Positions 46,969-57,200 of a DNA stretch of 64,000 nt are shown here, in pieces. The stretch spans positions 1-64,000 of the forward strand of contig CAMOXU010000002.1 in assembly GCA_946629525.1 (NCBI GenBank), in the 5' to 3' direction. The position numbers were made by a program, and so were the translations under genes. Below the pieces are notes generated by a model. That model was not told the origin of the DNA. It ran no database searches and saw nothing but the letters and a program-made list of their open reading frames with translations. This DNA comes from an uncultured Clostridia bacterium. Lineage in GTDB: Bacteria; Bacillota; Clostridia; Lachnospirales; Lachnospiraceae. The first letter of the stretch is position 1. Each line of letters opens with the position of its first letter.

Positions 46969-49900
46969 ATGGCTGAGAAAATCAGAGTACAAACTTTGAA
47001 GCATTTCATCATTTTGATCTTCTCAATTGTTGTCGCGCTTGCGATATCTCTTCATTTTTCGGAGAAGATCTTTGCAGCGGAATTGTCGCCCGCTGCTGCC
47101 GTGGAAGAAAACGAAGAGGATCTGCAGCGCGAGGAAGCTCTTCCTGAGGCTGACGCAGCCGGTCTGGAGGAAGCGTCAGAGAAGGCTGATTCCGCGCTGT
47201 ATGCCGCTTCTCATGGCGGTGCAGTGGATGTGAATACGGCAAGTGAGGAAGTACCGGTAATTGCCGGGGACGAGAAGTCTGAGGATGCAGACGCGGGTGA
47301 GGAAGCAGTCAAAACGAATGCTCCGGCAGATGCGGAAAGCGAAGAAAAGACGGTCGATGAGGCTGACAAGGAAGATGCTGCTGATGATGCGAAGCAGTCC
47401 GGCAGTGCAGTTGAAGCAGCTGATGCAGAGAAGTCTGACAGTGCAGCCGAAACCGCGGATACAGAAAAATCAGCGGATGCGGCACCGGCGGACAGCGCAT
47501 CGAAGGCTGCGGATGCTGAGAGAACAGCAGGTGCAGAGAAGTCTGAAAGTACTGTCGAAGGGGCAGATTCGGAGAAATCAGCTGCCACGGATGCAGCCGC
47601 CGCGGACGAGTCCAACGGCGGGAATGCCGCAGACTCCCTGGTCAAAGCCGGTGAATCGGTCGACCCGCTCATTTACCTTCTCGAATGCCTGAAATATCAC
47701 GGAAATGAAACAAATCCGGAGGCATTCAGTCTGCGCGCCTACACAGAGGACGGACAGAGCGTCGTGACGCCGGTCAAAAATCAGGCACCTTGGTCTACCT
47801 GCTGGGGATTTGCCGCGATCGCCGCTTCAGAGACCAGCATTCTCTCCGAGTGTTATGCGAAGTGGGATCAGCTTGCGCCAGGCATGTATGAGAAATACGG
47901 CATAAGCACTTTTGAGGAGCTCTGCGAGTGGCTTGATCTGTCCGAGAAGCAGATTGCCTGGTTTTCATTTGTACCGGAACCTGAAAACGGAAATTATCCT
48001 TCCCAGGCGGGAGAAGGGCTTATTGGCACGAAATACGGCATGGGCGGCATCTACGATGCGACGGGTGGAATCTATTATGCGACATCTGTCTTTTCGAGAG
48101 GCACAGGTCCGCTGGAGGAGAGCCGCGTTCCCTATCAGAACAATGAAGGAGTACTCGATGCGGGTAGAACGGTAAAAGCAAAGGATGGCACGGAGTATGT
48201 CGATCAGGACTATGCGGATAATATTATCGAGAGCCGGGATGTACAGCTAGAATGCCTGATTCCCTATGACATGTCGAAGGAAGAAGTTCTTACGTATTTC
48301 GAAGGAGATACGCAGGAAGTGGTGCGAAAGAGAATAGAGGAAGGGCGTATCACCGTATCAAGAAACGAATACAGGTATGTGGACGACGCCGGAAACTACT
48401 ATCATGTCGTGCGCAGGAATCAGATCAGGAGCGTCAAAGAGGGTTATCCGGAAATTGTTGCCTTTGTAGATGATAACGGCACAGTATATGAATTTGACGA
48501 GAGGTCCTTATCATTTCCCGGCCTGCCCCTGATACGCCCTGCGTATTATGACTGGAGCGTCGACGAGACTCTGCGATATGCTTCCATGCTCTCCCTGGAG
48601 GGTACAAATGTTCTTCCGAAGTACAAAGAAGAAGGTACTGTAAAGGAATCTACCATCAAAGCAATTAAAGATGAGCTGACTGCCGGCCGCGCTGTAAGCA
48701 TCTCGTTCTGTGCTGATACCTCAGCTCCGGGACAGCAAAGCGAAGCGAAGTACATTAATCAGAAAGACAATATATGGGCGCATTATACTTACATGGATGG
48801 CGAAGGCGGTAATCATTCCGTGACGATCGTCGGGTACAATGATAAGTTTCCGAGAACGCTCTTCCTTGAGGGACACGAGCCGCCGAAAGATGGTGCGTGG
48901 CTCGTCAGGAACAGTTGGGGAGGCGGATTATCTACCGGTACCAATTTCGGAAATTGGGGTATCGATGAAAATGGCGACGGTATCGGCGACGGTTACTTCT
49001 GGCTCTCTTACTGGGATAAATCGATTATTGCACCTGAAACCTTTGACTACAGGGTAGAAGACCTTGTCACGGACCGTATGGAATATGATGTTCGTCAGTA
49101 TGATTTTATGACGACCGCTGAACCGATCAAATATAATTGCGAGAAGGAAGCAAATGTCTTCACGGCGGAAATGACCACCAATGTCCGTGAGATCGGCGTT
49201 CAGAACTATAGTGATGATACGACGATTTCCTATGAGATCTATCTGCTGAACGAAAATGCGGCGAATCCGACTGATGGAGTACTGCTCGCATCGGGTTCAG
49301 AATATTTCAAGTATGGAGGATATCATCGTATAAAGACAGACAAGGTCTGCATTATTCCCGCCGGCCTTAAGTATTCCGTCGTCGTGACAAAGATGAAACA
49401 GGGAAGACCGTATGTGTCGGTATTTTACGATTTTAGTGAGCAGTACTGGAAGGACCAGGCAGCTCAGGGCAATGACGGGGTGAAGAAATACTCCAACGCT
49501 GTCGTGAACAAAGGCGAGAGTTATATTCTTGACAGAGGAAAATGGACGGACTGGGCAGATTACATTCCTGAGTTCAGGGATGTATATACAAGCGTATACA
49601 CGAGAACAAAAGAGGAATGGCTCGCTGTTGACAACTTCAGCATCAAGGCCTATGCGGATTATATTTCACAGGATCTGATCGCGGAGGCGACGAAGATCGG
49701 CTACGGTGTGCCGGAATCTACGGTGGGTGTCGTCGATGAGAGCGCGGCGAAGAAAGACGCACTGGTGCCGCTCGCACTGGTCCACAATGAGATTTCCAAT
49801 AACGCAGACGCATCGAAAGCCTCTGCAGTAGCGAAGGGGTATATCAGTGCCGAAGATTATACTGATATTGTAAATGCTCTGATTGACCCGAACCGGGAGA

Positions 49901-50535
49901 CAGGCCTGAAGGTCGTAGTGGACACGAAGGAAATCGATGACGACGATATCAGCCGGCAGGAGCGTAATAAGCTTCTTAAAGCCGCTGATCAGAAGATTGC
50001 CTGCTATGCGGAGATCAGTCTGCTTGTCTATGCTCTTGAAACGGGAGATTATCTGGGAAGTCTTCACAAGACCGATGATCCCATTGATCTTGCGATCACA
50101 ATTCCGTACAATGTGTTCATACTGGATGCTCCAATGTACGTCCTGCGTCTGCACGACGGCGTCGTGGAACGTCTTGCGACAACGGTCCGGGACGGACATG
50201 CTTACTTCGCCAGCGACCGGTTCTCGCTGTTCGCACTTGCCTATGAAGTGGCTGAGGCCGGAGGAGATGACAGTCTGGACGAGCCGGACGCTGCTCCTGA
50301 AAATGAAGATCAGGGTATCGCTCCTGTGAATTCCGGAAATGAAGAACCGGCAAAATGCGGCGTAACGAAGACAAGTGTGAAGAAGTCTGAAGTAAAGAAA
50401 GCAAAGGCTGCGGAGGGCAGAGTGATCGCGGCAGAGACCGGGGATGTCTCCAATGCAGCTCTGTGGATCGCGCTTATGGTCCTGGCAGTCGGCGCGGCGC
50501 TCACAGTAGTGTTCGCAAAGACAAAGAAAGAGTGA
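46969..50535 (+). CDS. Papain-family (C1A) surface cysteine protease with lectin-like domain and C-terminal TM; copy 2
   Basis: VTPVKNQAPWSTCWGFAAIAASET, GNHSVTIVGYNDKFPR, LVRNSWGGGLSTGTNFGNWGIDENGDGIGDGYFWLSYWD; C-term AAETGDVSNAALWIALMVLAVGAALTVVFAKTKKE; tandem paralog of 43004-46648. Confidence 0.88.
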   Translation: MAEKIRVQTLKHFIILIFSIVVALAISLHFSEKIFAAELSPAAAVEENEEDLQREEALPEADAAGLEEASEKADSALYAASHGGAVDVNTASEEVPVIAGDEKSEDADAGEEAVKTNAPADAESEEKTVDEADKEDAADDAKQSGSAVEAADAEKSDSAAETADTEKSADAAPADSASKAADAERTAGAEKSESTVEGADSEKSAATDAAAADESNGGNAADSLVKAGESVDPLIYLLECLKYHGNETNPEAFSLRAYTEDGQSVVTPVKNQAPWSTCWGFAAIAASETSILSECYAKWDQLAPGMYEKYGISTFEELCEWLDLSEKQIAWFSFVPEPENGNYPSQAGEGLIGTKYGMGGIYDATGGIYYATSVFSRGTGPLEESRVPYQNNEGVLDAGRTVKAKDGTEYVDQDYADNIIESRDVQLECLIPYDMSKEEVLTYFEGDTQEVVRKRIEEGRITVSRNEYRYVDDAGNYYHVVRRNQIRSVKEGYPEIVAFVDDNGTVYEFDERSLSFPGLPLIRPAYYDWSVDETLRYASMLSLEGTNVLPKYKEEGTVKESTIKAIKDELTAGRAVSISFCADTSAPGQQSEAKYINQKDNIWAHYTYMDGEGGNHSVTIVGYNDKFPRTLFLEGHEPPKDGAWLVRNSWGGGLSTGTNFGNWGIDENGDGIGDGYFWLSYWDKSIIAPETFDYRVEDLVTDRMEYDVRQYDFMTTAEPIKYNCEKEANVFTAEMTTNVREIGVQNYSDDTTISYEIYLLNENAANPTDGVLLASGSEYFKYGGYHRIKTDKVCIIPAGLKYSVVVTKMKQGRPYVSVFYDFSEQYWKDQAAQGNDGVKKYSNAVVNKGESYILDRGKWTDWADYIPEFRDVYTSVYTRTKEEWLAVDNFSIKAYADYISQDLIAEATKIGYGVPESTVGVVDESAAKKDALVPLALVHNEISNNADASKASAVAKGYISAEDYTDIVNALIDPNRETGLKVVVDTKEIDDDDISRQERNKLLKAADQKIACYAEISLLVYALETGDYLGSLHKTDDPIDLAITIPYNVFILDAPMYVLRLHDGVVERLATTVRDGHAYFASDRFSLFALAYEVAEAGGDDSLDEPDAAPENEDQGIAPVNSGNEEPAKCGVTKTSVKKSEVKKAKAAEGRVIAAETGDVSNAALWIALMVLAVGAALTVVFAKTKKE

Positions 50536-50567
50536 AGGATGTAAAGCATCCGGAATACTGACATAAA

Positions 50568-50614
50568 AAAGACCATGCAGGAGCATTTTTACTCTTGCAT
50601 GGTCTTTTTTATGT
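50568..50614. terminator. Hairpin terminator between convergent genes
   Basis: AAAAAAGACCATGCAGGAG...CTCTTGCATGGTCTTTTTTATG. Confidence 0.85.
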
Positions 50615-50667
50615 CTTTATTTGTTATCTGTATAGTTCCCTGAAAATTGGTTTCATGTACAGCCTTA

Positions 50668-51246
50668 TCAGTCTTTTGTGACGCCGCCCTTGAAGACAGA
50701 CGCCAGATCATCGACGAACTGGCATTTTTCCTGGTTAACGGACACGATCTTGCCGTCCTTGACGTCGACTGCCAGGATGCCGTAGTCGACCGGATCTTCC
50801 TGACCTGCGACTGCATGTGCCAGGATGACCTGAGCCTCGCCCTCATTGATCATTGGAATGACTTTGGAGATAACCTTATCACCTTCAATTGTCTCGTTGT
50901 TGAGTTCTACGTTGTCGAAGTTGCCGACTACCTTCCACCACTTTTCGGTCGAGTAGGGGGCTGTGACGGACAGTGATCCATCTGCCTCTACTTCGTAGTG
51001 GAGATCATAGAACGCATCGTCTGCTTTGGAATCTGCCTTTGCATCCGCCGGAGTCTCGACAGTCGTCTCGGTTGACGTTGTGACACCGTTCTTCGTCTCG
51101 GAAGAGGAGGTGTATGTCTTCGTTCCGCTTTCCGTCGTCGTGGATACTTCGACTTTCGATGTGGAGGTTGAGCTGGACTGGCATCCTGCAAGAGCAAATA
51201 CTGCAACTAAAGCACCTGTGATAGCAACAACTTTCAGTGATTTCAT
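50668..51246 (-). CDS. Small lipoprotein of unknown function
   Basis: MKSLKVVAITGALVAVFALAGCQSSSTSTSKVEVSTTTESG lipobox LAGC; Thr/Ser-rich linker and soluble domain. Confidence 0.75.
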   Translation of the reverse strand: MKSLKVVAITGALVAVFALAGCQSSSTSTSKVEVSTTTESGTKTYTSSSETKNGVTTSTETTVETPADAKADSKADDAFYDLHYEVEADGSLSVTAPYSTEKWWKVVGNFDNVELNNETIEGDKVISKVIPMINEGEAQVILAHAVAGQEDPVDYGILAVDVKDGKIVSVNQEKCQFVDDLASVFKGGVTKD

Positions 51247-51399
51247 GGTTTTTTCTCTCCTTATCTCTTTCATCTATTTCTTTTTTATTTGTTTGTGTAT
51301 TTGTTTTACAGCTATATATACGTCGGTCCGGGAGAGAGGGCTAAAAATTTTAAAAAAAGCTTTTTCCATATTTTTGACCCATATTTTTGACCAAAATAA

Positions 51400-51456
51400 T
51401 GGGGCTGTCCGTCATGCAGAATAAACTGCACAGGGGGACAGCCCCGTTCTTTTGTC
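51400..51456. terminator. Hairpin terminator-like element
   Basis: AATGGGGCTGTCC...GGACAGCCCCGTTCTTTT. Confidence 0.65.
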
Positions 51457-51503
51457 AGGATTATCTTTCTTATGCCGTGGATCAGGCATTTCCGTATGCT
51501 GTT

Positions 51504-51571
51504 GTAACTACTCCGTACCCCAGTCGCAGGCGCTTTGCGCCTTGCTCATGTTGGCGGTGCCGAGTTGTTAC
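51504..51571. repeat. Repeat family C, short copy
   Basis: GTAACTACTCCGTACCCCAGTCGCAGGCGCTTTGCGCCTTGCTCATGTTGGCGGTG...GTTAC; nearly identical to the reverse complement of the right part of 53628-53790. Confidence 0.8.
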
Positions 51572-51581
51572 ATACTGTTAA

Positions 51582-53567
51582 TTATCCCACGTAGTTGAAA
51601 ATGATCGGCTTCGTCTGCAGATTCTTATTGCCGAAAATATCCGTGAAGGTGAAAGTTATCATGTACTGTCCCGGAGGCAGATCGATCATCTCCACGTCGA
51701 CGTCGTAGCCGAGCGTGAAGTCGTTTCCGGTCGTGCCGAGCTCAAGGTAATCTCCGTTTGCATCGTAGACCGGATAGGCGACCCGCGCGGTGTTCCCTGC
51801 CAGGGAGTAGACCGGGTACTGAGCGCGGGAAGGGATTCCCTGACCATTCTCATAGCGGAACCAGTATCCGAGCGTGATCCACCGGCCGTCAGCCAGTGTG
51901 GTACTGACGATCTCATTATTTGCATTTTTTGCATACTGGAACTGCTCGCGGATACGGGTCTCCCGGGTGGTTCCGTCGCCAAACTGCAGCACGATTGGAA
52001 TATTGAAACTGACGGACTCCAGCGTCTCGTTGGCAAGATCAAGGTTGACGGGCTCGCCGTTCAGCCCGACCCATTTTCCGTCAAAGGCCATTGTCGCCAT
52101 GCCGTCTGTCTCGTCGTAGTCGACGTTGAAGCTGTAGCCGAGATCCAGCCAGGCGGAATTGCTCTCATCATAACTCTTCAGATTGTAGCCGACCGAGATA
52201 AGACTCTCCTCGTTCTCGAAATCCGCATAAAATGACCCGTCCTCCTTCTGCCCCGCCGTTGCCGTCGGAACTTCGAAGTCATCGCTGATCGTGAAGGGTT
52301 CGACCTCTTTGTAGACCCATTCAGGGGCTTCCCATTCGTCCGCGATCGCGTCGATGTAGGCGAGGTAAGGAGCGCTTTTGCAGGTGTTTCCGTAGCGCTC
52401 GAGACGGTTTATGCCGCAGACATCCGTGTATTTGTAAAATGAAAGTCCGCCCGCATAGCTGTGCTCCGTCCCCTTCACCTGATAGACGACGCAGTCCGCG
52501 ACCGCGTTGGTGATGTCGAGCATGGCCTTCTCGGACAGAGCACCCTGATAGGCTTTCGTCGCGAAGTCGACCAGATCGACCATGCCGGTCGTCATGTCGC
52601 CGTAGCTGAAGGTGTCCGCGAGCGAAGTGTAGTAGGCTACTTCGTGGAAGGTCGTGAGGTCGGTCAGCATCCCGCCGATCTCCGTGAACATGTTGTCGAA
52701 GGCGGCCGCCACGGCGTCGATCTTTGATAAATCAATGACAGACAGAGTGAGGGTCTCGCTCGTGAAATCGTCGCGCAGGTCTTTATACTTCTGCTGAGTC
52801 ATGTCGCAGATCATGCGCCCGACTCTGAGTCCGTCGCTGCCCGGGGAGGAGCAGAGATACTGGAGCCACATGTCGGAAGCGGAGCCCTTGCCCGGGAAGA
52901 CCTCTTCCGAGGCAACGAGGTATTTGGCGTACGGAGCCAGCATCTGGGCTGTCTCGAGGTTGGCCATGAGGCAGCAGTCGGTGAGGATCAGCTCGAAGTT
53001 CACGCCGCCGTCCTTCAGTGCCTGTTCCCACTCGTTCAGGGTGAGCATGCTGGGATTCCCCGACTGATTCGGGAAGAGTTCGTCGGAGAGAAGTCCGTGA
53101 GCGCCGCTGCCGTGGTCCCACATGATGAGCATGTACTTATCTGCAGGATAGGTCTTTTTTCCCCAGGAAATGAAGTCGCTCAGGGGTTCCGGATCGCCCA
53201 TGGACGCACCGGGCTGCTCGTCGACGAGCTTGAAGCCTTCCGCTGTGTAAGCATACCGCTGCAGCTTTTCAGTGCTGATGTCAAGACCGAGATCCTGTGC
53301 CTGCCACTTCTTGCAGCCGCCGGTCTCGACGATGAAATTGACATTTTCCGATGGGGTCGTTTTCGTGATCTCCGTCAGGTTATAGGTGGCACCCGGATCG
53401 GAGGAAGGATCGCTCTCGAGGTCGGTGCCGCACATATAAAAAAGAATGGTCCAGGTGTCGCCTGAACTGGTGGCGGATTCGACTGCGCTTCCGGATACGC
53501 CGCATCCTGACAATGCGAGCGATATAATAAGAAGTATCGCTGTTAAGTAGTGATGTTTGGTTTTCAT
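51582..53567 (-). CDS. Clostripain-family (C11) cysteine peptidase, lipoprotein
   Basis: MKTKHHYLTAILLIISLALSGCGVSGS lipobox; DTWTILFYMCGTDLES, YMLIMWDHGSGAHGLL (His), ELILTDCCLMANLETA (Cys), YLVASEEVFPGKG. Confidence 0.9.
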   Translation of the reverse strand: MKTKHHYLTAILLIISLALSGCGVSGSAVESATSSGDTWTILFYMCGTDLESDPSSDPGATYNLTEITKTTPSENVNFIVETGGCKKWQAQDLGLDISTEKLQRYAYTAEGFKLVDEQPGASMGDPEPLSDFISWGKKTYPADKYMLIMWDHGSGAHGLLSDELFPNQSGNPSMLTLNEWEQALKDGGVNFELILTDCCLMANLETAQMLAPYAKYLVASEEVFPGKGSASDMWLQYLCSSPGSDGLRVGRMICDMTQQKYKDLRDDFTSETLTLSVIDLSKIDAVAAAFDNMFTEIGGMLTDLTTFHEVAYYTSLADTFSYGDMTTGMVDLVDFATKAYQGALSEKAMLDITNAVADCVVYQVKGTEHSYAGGLSFYKYTDVCGINRLERYGNTCKSAPYLAYIDAIADEWEAPEWVYKEVEPFTISDDFEVPTATAGQKEDGSFYADFENEESLISVGYNLKSYDESNSAWLDLGYSFNVDYDETDGMATMAFDGKWVGLNGEPVNLDLANETLESVSFNIPIVLQFGDGTTRETRIREQFQYAKNANNEIVSTTLADGRWITLGYWFRYENGQGIPSRAQYPVYSLAGNTARVAYPVYDANGDYLELGTTGNDFTLGYDVDVEMIDLPPGQYMITFTFTDIFGNKNLQTKPIIFNYVG

Positions 53568-53627
53568 ATGAAATCCTTTCAGTTTGGTGAAACTGTGAGA
53601 AAGCATTCCGAAAAGCTATTATAATTT

Positions 53628-53790
53628 GTAACTACTCAGTACCCCGTGAAAATGAATGATTTACAGGACGAAATGCTTGCATTTCGGACAAAATCATTCA
53701 TTTTCACGGGGCGGACAAGGCGCGAAGCGCCTCTGACCGCCAACATGAGCAAGGCGCAAAGCGCCTGCGAATGGGGTGCTGAGTAGTTAC
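53628..53790. repeat. Repeat family C, long palindromic copy
   Basis: Terminal inverted repeats GTAACTACTCAGTACCCC / GGGGTGCTGAGTAGTTAC; internal palindrome CCCCGTGAAAATGAATGATTT...AAATCATTCATTTTCACGGGG. Confidence 0.85.
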
Positions 53791-53863
53791 TATAATTTTA
53801 CTTTTGCATGGCGCAAAATGCAAGGGCGGCAGAGTGTAACGCCACATGGAGCGAAGCTTTGAC

Positions 53864-53957
53864 GTGACAGCTCAGACGCCCCCTCGTTCGGAGTGCAGGT
53901 GGCAGCGGTGCCTCGCTGCCGCACACTCTTATATGTCAGGGGCGTCTGAACTGTTAC
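53864..53957. repeat. Palindromic element with inner hairpin
   Basis: GTGACAGCTCAGACGCCCC / GGGGCGTCTGAACTGTTAC arms; inner GGCAGCGGTGCCTCGCTGCC. Confidence 0.7.
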
Positions 53958-54205
53958 GCTTAGATAATTCTGAATAAAATATTATAAAGGTCTTAATAAA
54001 ATAAACGAATTATAACTGGATATTGGGTGCCATAACCTTTAGAATAGAAAATAATAAATCATATACTAGGTGCTTTTTCACCTTTCGTGCGTACAGAGGG
54101 ATCTGTGCGTTCTTCCCGACCCTCGGGATGTAACTGTTGTAGACAGCGGCAGGCGGAATAAATCCGGTTCCGAGTCTGCACTGTCATGAGACAAAGGAGA
54201 ATGCT

Positions 54206-57200
54206 ATGACCAAAAAAGGAGACAGAAAGTACAGAGGCATTGTGATCGGACTGATTTTTGGCTTCCTCATGACGGGCATTATGTCTTTCACTGTCTTTGC
54301 GGAAGAGGCGGAGAGTCCGCCGAATACCGCACTGACCGGAGAGAGCGCCTCGAAAGATGAGGAGGCGATCGCCGGTCCGGATGCTCTTGCGGAAAGTCTG
54401 TCCGAAGCAGTGCATGCGGGGACAGACGACGGCAAAGCGGAGGAGGTGCAGATTGCAGACAGCGGTTCTACTTCAGAAGCGTCCGATACGCAGAAGGCTG
54501 CGGACGCCATGAATGAAGCAGGTGCTTCGAAGTCTGAGGCAGACGCTGCTCAGTCAGGGGCAGAAACTGCGAAGACTGAGGCAGACACTGTACAGTCAGG
54601 GACAGACACTGCGAAGTCTGAAGCAGATGCTGCACAGTCAGGAGCAGAAACTGCGAAGTCTGAAGCTGACACTGCAAAGTCCGGAACTGCCGTTGCGGCA
54701 GAGAAAGCTTCCGAAGGCGCGAACGCAGAAGGCGAAGAGCCGGCACAGAGCCGGGCCCTTCTTGCCGGTGCGTCCGGAGAACCGACGGTGCCGGCAGATC
54801 CGACACAGACCGGCCAGAATGCCGGCGAGACCGGAGAACCGAAAGAGCCGACGGTGCCCACCAGTCCGACACAGACCGGCGAGATGGCAGGCCTTACGGA
54901 CAATTCATCCTCTCTGACAGGGGACGAGAGCCTCAAGGGAACGTCCACGGCAAATCAGGCGGATATGGAAAATGCGATCCAGAAGGCCGTTGACGCGGCA
55001 CTGGCATCCGCAACGAGCACCACGACGACGCTCCGCGTCGATGTGGAGAGCGGGGACTACACCGGCGGACTGAAGATTGCGAAGCCGGACGGCAGCAGCC
55101 TGAACTCGAAGCTCATCCTCTACGTGTTCGCACCGGGCTCCTATAGCGGAGCGGCCACCGGAGCGATCACGACCGGCAAGATCAGCGCGGCGGCGGACGG
55201 ATCGACAAAGCTTTCAGGGGATGTCCTGATCGACGGGATCAACGTGGTCCTGGCAGGTATTTACTATTCCCTCGACACGAAGATCACGGTCCGTGACGCG
55301 AAGGCGGACATTTACGGAACAACAGGATCCGACACGATCAATACGGTCCTCGACGGCAGCGGAACACTTGTCGTGCATTCCGGCGCCGGGGCGGATGATA
55401 TTACCGTATCCGGATCGACCACGACCGGCGGCGTAGTTGCCACGGTCTACGGGGAGGCAGGGGACGATACGTTCAACGTCGACCTTCTCACAGGAACAAA
55501 GAACGCGTCCGGGACAGCGCCCAAGCAGGCGGAGATCCGTATATCCGATACGGATATGGGAACACTCAATCTGACCGGAACGCTGCAGGAGGGGAACAGC
55601 AGTGCCCTCTCCGGTACGATCACCATGACATCTTCGTCAAAGCGCGCGCGTGTGACGGCTGTGAACAGCGAAGGCTATAAGACCTACATCAACGCGAACG
55701 GCACGACGGATTATAGGGACTCTCTTCTTAATAAAAAAGAAGTGGTCCTGAACGCGGGAGATTCCGTCAAGGCGGAGAGCTTTACGGATTATGTCCTTAC
55801 AGGGACGAACGCGGACGGCATAGCGGTCGACGGCAAGAACGCTTATTTCAGCAACATCAAAGCGGTCTCTGACGGCACACTGACGGTCGGCTCGATCGAT
55901 GCGCCGCTCGTCAATGTGGTCCTTCAGGGAACGGATATCATCCTGAACGGCACGATCAACGCGAAAAATCTGACAGTGCAGGCCGCCGGGAAAGCGGAGC
56001 AGAGCCAGGAAGATCTGACAATCGAGCTTGCGGGCGTCGATACGATCACTGTAAAGGGGATCGCCGATGCGCAGACGGCAAAGATCCAGGTCCTCAAGGA
56101 TGCGGAGATCAAAGCCAATAACATTTCACTCACGGCGGATACGGCCGCGAAGATCGACAGGGATGCTCTGATCGCCTCCTACGGAGAGAAGATCCTTTCC
56201 TTCGAATCGCTGGCGTCGAGTATCCTGATCAACGGAAAAATCGAGGCTGCTGCCGGAAGTATCAAAGCGCTTGCGAACGCAGTGATCACGATGCTCACGG
56301 CAGGCAATGCGAAGGCTTCTTTTGACAGTCTGATCGCACTGCCGGAAGCAGTCATTACAATTGGTGAAAATGCAAACCTCATCGCCACCGGCGACGTCCT
56401 GACAAAGGCAGTCAGCCGCGTCATCGGTGCGGCCAAAGCCTCCTTTGCGGAGACTCCGTACGCATCCGATGCGGTCATCGCGATCGGCGGCAAGGCAGGG
56501 ACAACGGTGGCAGGCAGAATTCTTGCCGGCGGAAATGTTACTGTCCGTGCGGATGGAAGTGCGCAGGCTGAGACAATCGTGTCCGGTGCGGACACAGGCC
56601 TTGCGGTCACAGCAGCAAATGAAGACGTCAGGGCGGAAGTGACCGGAAGCGGAAAGATCGAGGCGCTTGGCAAGGTCGATATCATTTCCACACTCGCAGG
56701 TGATTTCCACACGACTGCAAGCGCAGGCGGACAGGATCAGGGCTATGAGACGACCCTTACCAATACACAGGCAACACTGAAGAATATCCTTAATGCGGTA
56801 TCGGGTTTTGCGGATGCGGATAAGCAAGTCCTTCTTGAGAAGCTTTTTGCAGTAATGACGGAAGCTCAGTCCGGTCAGTATGCGGGAATCGACAAGATGT
56901 ACGAGCAGGCAGCTCTTTCCATGAAGGACGGCGAAGTCTCGGCAGCTTCTGAGAAAAATGCATTCGGCGCGACAGCTGTCGCCTACACAGGCGGAACGAA
57001 CTACGCGGGAATCGATACGAACAGTTACATCTATGCGGGATCCGGACTTTCCGTGAAAGCAGACGCGGACTTTGCGTCAGTCGTCCGGGCGGATTCCTTT
57101 GAGACTGCAGCGGATGAGGCGAACCCGTCTGCGGCAGCGATCGCGAATACGATCTTCGAGAACACGGCAGAGATCAGATCTGGTGCCGTTTACGCGAAGG

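Noticed and set aside
54533-54700. CRISPR-like array
   Set aside because: Contiguous 42-bp in-frame coding tandem repeat with no spacers. No CRISPR array or cas genes were seen in the window.
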